A stretch of DNA of 5,821 nt, taken from an uncultured Verrucomicrobiota bacterium. GTDB lineage: Bacteria; Verrucomicrobiota; Verrucomicrobiia; Opitutales; Opitutaceae. The position numbers and the translations under genes were made by a program. This document shows, piece by piece, positions 1-5,480 of this stretch (position 1 is its first letter; the number at the start of each line of letters is the position of its first letter). The stretch lies in assembly GCA_903919625.1 (NCBI GenBank), contig CAIXIZ010000264.1, positions 1 through 5,821 on the forward strand, in the 5' to 3' direction. The notes beneath the pieces are model-generated. The model saw only the letters and a program-made list of their open reading frames with translations. It searched no databases and was not told the origin of the DNA.

Positions 1-106
1 ACCCAAGGAGGCAAACCGCGCCGCCGACATCTTGCTGAAGATCCGTCCGCAGGATGCCGAGGGGCTGGTTCTCAAGCAAAAAGCCACCGGCGTCCCGGCC
101 GCCTAA
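1..106 (+). CDS. C-terminal tail of an unidentified protein, possibly TPR-containing (5' end outside window)
   Basis: A plus-strand frame is open from base 2 to a TAA at 104-106 and gives 34 residues. The stretch A-A-D-I-L-L-K-I-R-P-Q-D-A-E-G-L resembles the end of one tetratricopeptide (TPR) helix pair and the start of the next, with the usual 'x-P-x-D/N-A-E' turn. This would suit a protein-interaction or secretion/glycan-assembly protein, but 34 residues are too few to name a family. It ends 27 bp before the stop codon of the minus-strand ABC ATPase, so the two genes converge. Frames in GC-rich DNA can stay open this long by chance. The alternative is that this stretch belongs to a minus-strand gene beginning with an ATG at 30-28. 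Confidence 0.45.
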   Translation, partial: PKEANRAADILLKIRPQDAEGLVLKQKATGVPAA

Positions 107-133
107 GGGGCCCTTTTCGGGGGCAGGATGGCT

Positions 134-1129
134 TCAAGATGCCGCGAAGAGCTCCGCGATCACGTCCTCGAGGGGGACATCCTCGATCGTGATGTCGGCC
201 ACCGGCCCGGTCGTGAGTATTTCCTGCGAAACCGCCACGATGTCCGCCCCTGGCGCACGGACGGTAAATTTGCCGTCGTCGCCACGTTTGGTCTCACCGT
301 GATGTGACTGCCAGGTGTCCGGAAAGGCCGCAACCGCGCCGGCCGCCGAACTGAGGGCGGGGAGAAAGGTGATGATTTTTTTCCGGCTGCCGGAGGCGCC
401 CTCAAGACGGCCGAGCGCCCCGTCGTAGATTTTGCGCCCCTTGTTGATGACGATGACCCGTTCACAGAGCTCCTTGATGTCGGCCATGTAGTGGCTGGTG
501 AGCAGGATGGTAGTCCGGTGCCGCCGGTTGTGATCGCGGAGGAAGGTACGCACGGCCCGCTGGGAAATCACATCGAGCCCGATGGTGGGTTCATCGAGGA
601 ACAGCACGCGCGGGCGGTGCAGCAATGCGGCGATCAGTTCCATCTTCATGCGTTCCCCGAGGGAAAGCTCGCGCACCATGACGTTTAGTTTCGCGCCAAC
701 CCCGAGCAGGCTGACGAGTTCGTCAAGGGTCTGCTGGTATTCGGCCGCCGGCAAACCGTAGATGTGACGGAGAAGAATGAACGATTCCTGGGCCGGAAGA
801 TCCCACCAAAGCTGGTTTTTCTGGCCGAGCACCAGGGCGAAAAGCCGGCGGTAGGCGTTTTCCCGCTTTGTCGGGTCGAAGCCCGCCACCCGGGCGGTGC
901 CGCCGGTGGGGTAGATCAGGCCGGAGAGCATCTTGAGGGTGGTGGTCTTGCCGGCGCCATTAGGGCCGAGAAAGCCCACGAACTCGCCTTCGGCGATGTC
1001 AAACGTGATGTCATCCGCCGCCCGGGTCTCCTCAAACTGGCGGTGGAACAGCCCGCGTACTCCGCCCCAGAAACCGGGCTGTTTTTTGTAGGTGCGGAAC
1101 ACGCGGGTGAGCTGGCGGACTTCAATCAT
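134..1129 (-). CDS. ABC transporter ATP-binding protein, COG4586/NatA-like exporter group
   Basis: This is the nucleotide-binding subunit of an ABC-2 type exporter, expected to sit on the cytoplasmic face and drive a separate membrane permease. The 331 residues show a Walker A motif GPNGAGKT (residues 55-62), a Q-loop glutamine at 103 in V-L-G-Q-K-N-Q-L-W-W-D-L-P, a signature LSLGE (155-159), a Walker B LFLDE (176-180), a D-loop GLD (184-186) and a switch histidine in T-S-H-Y-M-A-D (213). The Q-K-x-Q-L-W-W-D-L-P block and the LSLGERMKMEL form of the signature are typical of the COG4586 group, so LSLGE in place of LSGGQ is a family trait and not a defect. About 90 residues follow the core as an accessory C-terminal region. 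The frame continues upstream to a TTG at 1171, but the ATG at 1129 begins M-I-E-V-R-Q-L-T, the normal start of the domain. No clear ribosome binding site precedes either. The gene lies 123 bp behind the minus-strand glycosyltransferase and may share its transcript. No permease gene is adjacent, and the substrate is unknown. Confidence 0.9.
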   Translation of the reverse strand: MIEVRQLTRVFRTYKKQPGFWGGVRGLFHRQFEETRAADDITFDIAEGEFVGFLGPNGAGKTTTLKMLSGLIYPTGGTARVAGFDPTKRENAYRRLFALVLGQKNQLWWDLPAQESFILLRHIYGLPAAEYQQTLDELVSLLGVGAKLNVMVRELSLGERMKMELIAALLHRPRVLFLDEPTIGLDVISQRAVRTFLRDHNRRHRTTILLTSHYMADIKELCERVIVINKGRKIYDGALGRLEGASGSRKKIITFLPALSSAAGAVAAFPDTWQSHHGETKRGDDGKFTVRAPGADIVAVSQEILTTGPVADITIEDVPLEDVIAELFAAS

Positions 1130-1216
1130 GGGCGCGCAGTCAAACGGCCTCTGTTCCTTATGCAAAGCCAAGATGCAGCCGGATCATGCCCAGTTGCTGG
1201 ACGGTGATCTCGGCCC

Positions 1217-1228
1217 CTCCGATCGGAG
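1217..1228. repeat. 12-bp perfect palindrome between the glycosyltransferase and ABC ATPase genes
   Basis: CTCCGATCGGAG is identical on both strands. It sits in the 123-bp gap between the two minus-strand genes, 24 bases after the glycosyltransferase stop and about 88 bp ahead of the ATPase start. It could be a protein-binding site or a weak hairpin, but there is no T-tract and the usable stem is only four base pairs around a GATC loop. The rest of the gap (1130-1252) shows no convincing gene. Confidence 0.3.
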
Positions 1229-1252
1229 CCGGGTCTTTGGCCGGGGCGCGCC

Positions 1253-2185
1253 TCAGGCATGATGCGTGCCGAATCCACGCCAGCCGGTTGATTCCAAAAA
1301 TTGCAGCGCCAGGGTGTAGCGTTGCTGGTTGGAGGTCCCGGTGCCCCCGCCGAGGTGGAGGGCATCCCAGCCAAAGCCCTGCGGCAGATGGCAGCCCAGG
1401 CGGCGCATTTGCCGGGGATTCACCCACTCATTGGCGGCCGAAACCCGGTCGACCCCATGCAAGGCCAGATAATTGCTGATGGTGAAGTCGTCCCCAAATT
1501 TGCAGTTCCGATCTTCCAGGGCCCGGGCAAAATAGGGATCGAGGTCAGGCAAAAAATGGCGGCGGTGGACGGCATATCCAGCCACCCCTTCGAGCACGGT
1601 GTCCTCAACCCAGCTGCCGGTGCTGGCCAGGCACAGTTTCATTCGCGGACAGGAGATGCCATGCGCCGCCGTGGGATTGCCTTGGATGGCGGCTTCCAGA
1701 GTGGCCAGAAAGCGGGGCAGGTAGCGGACGTCATCATCCACCACCACGATCCACACATCGTCTGCCGGACTGAGACCCTGCACGGTCGGAACCAGCTTGG
1801 TGGCCGGCCCCAGATCGTCACACCGATGCACACACACGCCTCGCCGGGCGAGGAACGGGGGAAGGTCATAGCCAGCCCCGGTGCGACCGAACACCAGGGG
1901 CACGTTGAGCTGGATGGCTTCGGCCTGCACGTTCTGGCCCTCCTGCAATGAGGCAAGCACGGGTTCGAGCTGGCGGATGCGGTCGGGTGAAGTCGTCAGG
2001 CTCACCCGGATCCGAACCCGTGCGGGCCGGCTGACCAACGCCCGGTGGCGGTTCCAGAACCCACGGTTGCGCCAGACCTGATAATGGCAGGCCGCCAGCC
2101 TGCGGAGCGAGCGAGTCGGGCGCTTGGCCAGTCGGAGCAAAAGCAGGCAGATAAGCGCCCAGATGATCCAATTCATTTTGCCCAT
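1253..2185 (-). CDS. Membrane-anchored GT-A-like glycosyltransferase
   Basis: Predicted glycosyltransferase of 310 residues that probably transfers a sugar from an activated donor at the inner face of the cytoplasmic membrane. Residues 6-19 form one hydrophobic segment (I-I-W-A-L-I-C-L-L-L-L). Many arginines follow it, which places the catalytic part in the cytoplasm by the positive-inside rule. The catalytic region starts at R-V-S-L-T-T-S-P-D-R-I (60-70). It continues with C-D-D-L-G-P-A-T-K-L (122-131), a D-D-D triplet at 150-152 in V-V-V-D-D-D-V-R-Y (the DxD-type metal/nucleotide-sugar site), E-G-V-A-G-Y-A-V-H-R (199-208) and F-G-D-D-F at 230-234. This order (SLTT, DxGPATK, VDDDv.Y, GDD) matches a group of uncharacterised GT-A fold transferases. 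The chosen ATG at 2185 has a GGGGGG run just upstream. A TTG at 2218 and an ATG at 2176 are also in frame. It diverges from the GT10 gene. Donor and acceptor cannot be told from the sequence. Confidence 0.75.
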   Translation of the reverse strand: MGKMNWIIWALICLLLLRLAKRPTRSLRRLAACHYQVWRNRGFWNRHRALVSRPARVRIRVSLTTSPDRIRQLEPVLASLQEGQNVQAEAIQLNVPLVFGRTGAGYDLPPFLARRGVCVHRCDDLGPATKLVPTVQGLSPADDVWIVVVDDDVRYLPRFLATLEAAIQGNPTAAHGISCPRMKLCLASTGSWVEDTVLEGVAGYAVHRRHFLPDLDPYFARALEDRNCKFGDDFTISNYLALHGVDRVSAANEWVNPRQMRRLGCHLPQGFGWDALHLGGGTGTSNQQRYTLALQFLESTGWRGFGTHHA

Positions 2186-2328
2186 GCTGGCCCCCCATCG
2201 GTCCGGCACAAGTGCCAACTCATCCGGAGGGCGCGAGGTTCGGCCGGGGCGGTGCCGCCAGCGGCAGGACGGGCGAGATCTTCACCAACACCATTGCCAT
2301 TTGTTTCCGGCCTGGGTTGGTTTTTCCC
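2186..2328. promoter_or_regulatory. Divergent intergenic region, presumed back-to-back promoters
   Basis: These 143 bp lie between the start codons of the minus-strand glycosyltransferase and the plus-strand GT10 gene, so both promoters should be here. I could not find a convincing -35/-10 pair on either strand. The one notable element is an inverted repeat, GGCAC-AA-GTGCC, at 2205-2216 (five-base arms, two-base centre), a possible regulator site. If the in-frame GTG at 2212 were the true GT10 start, this region would shrink to 26 bp. Confidence 0.4.
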
Positions 2329-3357
2329 ATGCGTCGTGCGTCGATCATCTACCAGCGGTTTCGGGAGAATCACCTGTTTGCCATGGGCGGCGGTGATCTC
2401 TCCAGGCAATTTCACCTGCCTTTCACCCGGCTGCGGGAGCTCTTTCTGGACCGGGAGATTGAACTGAACACGCCCGATTGCAATGCCGGTCATGAGGTGC
2501 TGTTTGAGCTGCACATCAATGTCCAACGCCGGTCGCCCCGGGCCCCCGGCTATGTCTACCAATATGAAAATGCCCTGGTGCGGCCACGCAATGAGGATCC
2601 GGCCGCTCTCCGGCGTTACCAAAAGGTGTTCACCTGGAATCCGGCCCTGGTGCAAAGCCTGGGGCACCAGCCCGGACCGGTGCCTCGCGCGGTGCTGCTG
2701 CCTTATCCCAACCGGCTGACCCCGGCCCCGGCTCCGGCCGGAGCGCTGCGACCGAAGGGATGTGTCATGGTCGCTTCCAACAAGTCGCTGGCCGTCCAGG
2801 ACCGCCGTGACCTCCATGCCCGGCGTTGCGAGATCATCCGCGCCTTCGAGGCGGCGGCACCGGATTTTTTCAGCCTTTACGGCCGTGGCTGGGAATATGC
2901 ACCGGCTGCCCCCGGCAAATGGGGCCGGCTCCTCGGCAGCCTGCGCAAACGGTTGCCGGCCCCGGCCCGAAGCCCTTTTCCCAGCTGGCGCGGCCCGATT
3001 GCGGACAAAGATGCCCTGCTGCGTGAGGCCAAGTTCTGCATTTGCTATGAGAATGCCGCCGATATCCCGGGCTACATCACGGAGAAAATCTTTGACTGCA
3101 TGCGGACGGGCTGTGTTCCGGTCTATTGGGGGCCGAAGGAAGTCGCCGAGGTCATCCCGTCGGGCTGCTTTGTGGATGCGCGGATCTTTTCCCATGCCCA
3201 CGCCATTGTCGGGCATCTGCTCACGATGGGAGAAAAGGAGCGGACCCAATTGCAGCACGCGGCGGCGGAATTTATCCGTTCCGGGGCGGCCGCCATTTTC
3301 TCGGAGGAGAACTTCGCCCGGACGTTGGTCCGGGAAATCTCGGCCGATTTCCCCTGA
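2329..3357 (+). CDS. Glycosyltransferase family 10 (fucosyltransferase-like) protein
   Basis: Predicted transferase of 342 residues from the GT10 family, whose known members move fucose from GDP-fucose to surface glycans such as LPS O-antigen. The best evidence is the C-terminal donor-binding block: C-Y-E-N at 239-242, then G-Y-I-T-E-K-I-F-D (248-256) and G-C-V-P-V-Y-W-G (261-268). This is the family's 'x-E-N-x-x-x-x-Y-x-T-E-K-x-x-D-x-x-x-x-x-x-x-P-V-Y-x-G' pattern. The N-terminus (I-I-Y-Q-R-F-R-E-N-H-L-F, then L-R-E-L and I-E-L-N-T-P-D) fits the acceptor domain. No signal peptide or membrane segment is seen, so it is probably cytoplasmic. The ATG at 2329 is preferred because it starts right at the first beta-strand. 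The frame also opens from a GTG at 2212, which would add 39 residues with no family resemblance. Neither start has a clear ribosome binding site. The FkbM-like gene follows after 19 bp, so the two are probably cotranscribed. Fucose as the donor is inferred from the family only; divergent GT10 proteins may use other sugars. Confidence 0.82.
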   Translation: MRRASIIYQRFRENHLFAMGGGDLSRQFHLPFTRLRELFLDREIELNTPDCNAGHEVLFELHINVQRRSPRAPGYVYQYENALVRPRNEDPAALRRYQKVFTWNPALVQSLGHQPGPVPRAVLLPYPNRLTPAPAPAGALRPKGCVMVASNKSLAVQDRRDLHARRCEIIRAFEAAAPDFFSLYGRGWEYAPAAPGKWGRLLGSLRKRLPAPARSPFPSWRGPIADKDALLREAKFCICYENAADIPGYITEKIFDCMRTGCVPVYWGPKEVAEVIPSGCFVDARIFSHAHAIVGHLLTMGEKERTQLQHAAAEFIRSGAAAIFSEENFARTLVREISADFP

Positions 3358-3367
3358 AGGATCCTTC
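3356..3367. repeat. 12-bp perfect palindrome overlapping the GT10 stop codon
   Basis: GAAGGATCCTTC reads the same on both strands. It covers the last two bases of the GT10 stop codon and part of the 19-bp gap before the methyltransferase. Its left half is the only purine-rich, Shine-Dalgarno-like run here, but at about 15 bases from the ATG it is too far away for normal spacing. It may simply be chance. Confidence 0.3.
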
Positions 3368-3376
3368 CCTTTCCTC

Positions 3377-4213
3377 ATGTCTGTTCCACCAGCCCGCCCC
3401 CCGCTTTCACTCCGCTGCCTGCAACCGCAGGAGACCGGCCCCCTGATCCGGTTGGGCCGGGACAATGACGGCGGATATGTCATACCGGGCGCCGCGCTCG
3501 CGCCCAGCAAGCTGCTCCTGGGCATCGGGATTCACGATGACTGGTCTTTTGAACAGGATTTCAAGCGGCTCCGACCCGAGGCCAGGGTCGTCGGGGTGGA
3601 TGGCAGTGCGGGGTTGGGTTTGCTGCTGTGGCGCTCCTTCCCCCGGATTTTTCAAATTATCGGGGCCGGGCTCATGCTGGATTTCAAACGCGTGGCCAAA
3701 AAATGGGCGTATTTCCACAAAGTCCCCGATTTTATCCGGTTTTTTGGCCGGGAGATTTTCTTGCGCAAGATGCTCGTTGCCCGTCCGATGCCCGGGGGCA
3801 TTACCTTGACGGAGCTGTTTCAATCCTACGGTCCTGTCCCGGCGGCCAAGCCGGATGTATTTGTGAAGATCGACATCGAGGGGGCGGAGTATGCGGTCCT
3901 CCGCGAGGTCGGGCCGCTGCTCGGCCGAATCTCATGTCTGGTGGTCGAATTTCATGATTTGGCGAACCATTGGGACGGCTTGCTTGACACGGCGGCGCGG
4001 CTTGCACCCGACTTCGCCGTGGCACATGTGCATGGCAACAATTACGAGTTCTTGCTGCCGGGAACGGGCATACCCAATGCCTTGGAGGTCACCTGGCTCA
4101 ACCGGCAGCTGGCCCCCGCCCCAATCACCCCGAGCCCGCTGCGTTATCCATTGGCCGATCTGGACCAGCCCTGCAACGCCCGGGCACCCGATTATGAGTT
4201 GAATTTCGATTGA
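3377..4213 (+). CDS. FkbM-like SAM-dependent methyltransferase
   Basis: Predicted class I methyltransferase of 278 residues. FkbM-type enzymes place a methyl group from S-adenosylmethionine on hydroxyls of sugars or polyketides. The sequence shows R-L-G-R-D-N-D-G-G-Y-V (25-35), a glycine-rich SAM segment G-I-G-I-H-D-D-W-S-F-E (49-59), a following acidic strand end V-V-G-V-D-G-S (71-77), and the diagnostic K-I-D-I-E-G-A-E (164-171), with V-V-E-F-H-D further on. No signal peptide or membrane span is evident. The frame is open far upstream, but those codons lie inside the GT10 gene. The ATG at 3377 is the first plausible start beyond it and leaves a 19-bp gap. The position behind a glycosyltransferase suggests that it methylates the sugar just added, or caps a growing chain. 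That role is inferred from context. A hairpin region lies 28 bp after the stop. Confidence 0.82.
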   Translation: MSVPPARPPLSLRCLQPQETGPLIRLGRDNDGGYVIPGAALAPSKLLLGIGIHDDWSFEQDFKRLRPEARVVGVDGSAGLGLLLWRSFPRIFQIIGAGLMLDFKRVAKKWAYFHKVPDFIRFFGREIFLRKMLVARPMPGGITLTELFQSYGPVPAAKPDVFVKIDIEGAEYAVLREVGPLLGRISCLVVEFHDLANHWDGLLDTAARLAPDFAVAHVHGNNYEFLLPGTGIPNALEVTWLNRQLAPAPITPSPLRYPLADLDQPCNARAPDYELNFD

Positions 4214-4236
4214 TCGGGCAGGGGGTGAGTTTGGAA

Positions 4237-4286
4237 TGCAGGCCGGGGTTTGCCCCGGCACGTCGGCCCCCCAACCCCGGCCGGCA
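4237..4286 (+). terminator. GC-rich hairpin region after the methyltransferase gene, candidate terminator
   Basis: A perfect 7-bp stem with a 4-base loop, GCCGGGG-TTTG-CCCCGGC, lies at 4242-4259, 28 bp after the methyltransferase stop. The same left arm can pair instead with CCCCGGCCGGCA at 4275-4286 (11 of 12 positions, starting at 4237), so the two folds exclude each other. No T-tract follows either stem, so this is not a textbook intrinsic terminator. It may protect the mRNA 3' end or work with Rho. It sits between the glycan genes and the lacI-type gene, where a transcript end is expected. Confidence 0.45.
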
Positions 4287-4342
4287 TGGTTCAGGCGCGT
4301 CACCGCCCGATCCGTTCGTGACTTGCCCTTCACCGGGGTTTA

Positions 4343-4357
4343 GGTCAACTGTTCACC
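4343..4357. promoter_or_regulatory. Candidate autoregulatory operator in the lacI-type leader
   Basis: GGTCAACTGTTCACC is a 15-bp near-palindrome around a central T, with six of seven base pairs matching across the axis. It ends two bases before the ATG of the LacI-family gene. A repressor bound here would sit on the start region of its own gene, a common arrangement for LacI-family autoregulation. The AAC-N-GTT core resembles the AACGTT core of the site in the next gap but has odd spacing, so binding by the same protein is uncertain. Confidence 0.35.
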
Positions 4358-4359
4358 CC

Positions 4360-5400
4360 ATGAATCTCCGCCACCTCGCCAGGCTCGCCAGGCTCTCGCC
4401 CTCGGCGGTCTCACTGGCGTTGCGCGACAGCCCGAAGGTGTCGGTGGCGACCCGCCAGCGGGTCCGGCAGCTCGCCGCTCAGGCGGGTTACCGGCCCGAT
4501 GCCAAGGTCGTCGCCATGATGACGCACCTCCGCCGACCCCGCGAGGTGCGACAGCAGGCCTGCTTTGGGGTCATCTCGTTTTATGACGGTCCGCGCCCGT
4601 GGGAGACATCACGGCATCTCACGCGGATTTATGAGGGCATGAGCCGCCGCGCCGACGAGCTGGGGTACCGGCTGGAGCCGTTGTGGCTGCGCGCGCCGGG
4701 CATGACCTACCGGCGGTTTCGCGGCATCCTCGATGCGCGTGGCATCGAGGGGCTGCTGAGCTTTGGCAGCCCGGATCTCGACCAGGAATTTCCCGCTGAA
4801 CTCGACGCCTATGCCATCGTGACGGTGGGCCTGAGCATCCGCACGCCGCTGCACCGGGTGACGAGTCATTTTTACAACGACACTGTCAACGTGCTCGAAC
4901 GCGTCCATCAGCTCGGCTACCGGCGGCCCGGCCTTGTGCTTGGCCGGTATGAGGAAGAACGTAGCGGCCACGCCCATACCGCCGCCTATCTGGGCTGGTG
5001 CGAACACCGGCTCGGCCCGGGCCGGGCCCTGCCAGTCCATCTGCTCGAACGCGTCGAGGAGAAGCCGCTCATGGCGTGGATCGGGCGCGAACGGCCCGAT
5101 GTGCTCGTCTTCGTCCACCTCTACGACATGATCGCCGGGCTGCGCACGGTACTGCGGCGGAACCGCGTGCGCGTACCGCGTGACCTGGGCGTCGCGGTGC
5201 TCAGCCAGATATTGGAGGGCTCCGGCTTTTCCGGCCTGCAGCAGAACCAGCCGCTGATGGGCGCATGGGCCGTGGAGCTGCTGGCGGCGCGGATTACGAA
5301 CCGCGACCTCGGCATCCCGGCCAACCCGCGCATCGAGATGGTTGAGAGCGAGTGGGTCGACGGCGGTTCGCTTCCGGTGCAGCGCGCGTCCGATCCCTGA
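4360..5400 (+). CDS. LacI/GalR-family transcriptional regulator
   Basis: DNA-binding regulator of 346 residues, a normal length for the family. The N-terminal helix-turn-helix covers about residues 3-25 (L-A-R-L-A-R-L-S-P-S-A-V-S-L-A-L-R). V-S-x-x-T-R-x-R-V follows, and then the hinge A-G-Y-R-P-D-A-K-V-V-A-M-M (42-54). Aligned by eye with E. coli LacI, Pro and Ser fall at the Tyr17/Gln18 positions and Leu at Arg22, while Met takes the place of the intercalating Leu56. The rest is a periplasmic-binding-protein-like effector domain, starting F-G-V-I-S-F-Y-D and ending E-S-E-W-V-D-G-G-S, expected to bind a sugar or related ligand. The frame stays open back to a TTG at 4210 inside the methyltransferase stop region, but the HTH begins only at the ATG at 4360, so that start is chosen. 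No Shine-Dalgarno is present; the ATG is preceded by TCACCCC. The ThuA-like gene 80 bp downstream is the likely target. The ligand is unknown. Confidence 0.92.
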   Translation: MNLRHLARLARLSPSAVSLALRDSPKVSVATRQRVRQLAAQAGYRPDAKVVAMMTHLRRPREVRQQACFGVISFYDGPRPWETSRHLTRIYEGMSRRADELGYRLEPLWLRAPGMTYRRFRGILDARGIEGLLSFGSPDLDQEFPAELDAYAIVTVGLSIRTPLHRVTSHFYNDTVNVLERVHQLGYRRPGLVLGRYEEERSGHAHTAAYLGWCEHRLGPGRALPVHLLERVEEKPLMAWIGRERPDVLVFVHLYDMIAGLRTVLRRNRVRVPRDLGVAVLSQILEGSGFSGLQQNQPLMGAWAVELLAARITNRDLGIPANPRIEMVESEWVDGGSLPVQRASDP

Positions 5401-5416
5401 GCAGATTTTGCCTCGC

Positions 5417-5430
5417 CGGAAACGTTTTCG
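5417..5430. promoter_or_regulatory. Candidate LacI-family operator upstream of the ThuA-like gene
   Basis: CGGAAACGTTTTCG is a 14-bp near-palindrome with a central CG and six of seven pairs matching; the core AAACGTTT is perfect. This is the usual shape of a LacI/GalR-family operator. It sits in the 80-bp gap (5401-5480) directly behind the repressor gene and ahead of the ThuA-like gene. A weak -35-like TTGCCT at 5408-5413 lies just upstream, but I see no good -10 element. The rest of the gap shows no gene or hairpin. Confidence 0.55.
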
Positions 5431-5480
5431 ACATCCAGCCTCTGCCCATCGTTGGCCGTCCGATCCCAAGTCATCACCCC

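Noticed and set aside
107..133. Bidirectional terminator between the convergent genes
   Set aside because: Only a 4-bp GCCC/GGGC stem (110-113 with 121-124) with a seven-base loop is possible, too weak to call.
1158..1427. Minus-strand frame overlapping the glycosyltransferase end, checked as a frameshifted C-terminus
   Set aside because: The glycosyltransferase frame ends cleanly at 1253 with no loss of motifs, and the alternative frame shows no recognisable domain.
2198..2216. Sigma-54 promoter suggested by TGGCAC on the minus strand
   Set aside because: The GC element at the required distance after the GG is missing (GG is found instead), so the match fails.
2762..3376. N-terminal extension of the FkbM-like methyltransferase by about 205 residues
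   Set aside because: The stretch lies in another frame entirely within the GT10 gene, is Arg/Ser/Pro-rich and lacks any domain; methyltransferase similarity begins only after 3377.
2173..3525. Long open frame (about 450 codons) on the minus strand opposite the GT10 gene
   Set aside because: It runs antisense to a gene with clear GT10 motifs, its translation is rich in Arg, Gly and Pro without recognisable domains, and such antisense frames are usual in GC-rich DNA.
4210..4359. 50-residue N-terminal extension of the LacI-family regulator from a TTG
   Set aside because: It would cover the hairpin region and the candidate operator and has no family resemblance; LacI proteins start with the helix-turn-helix.
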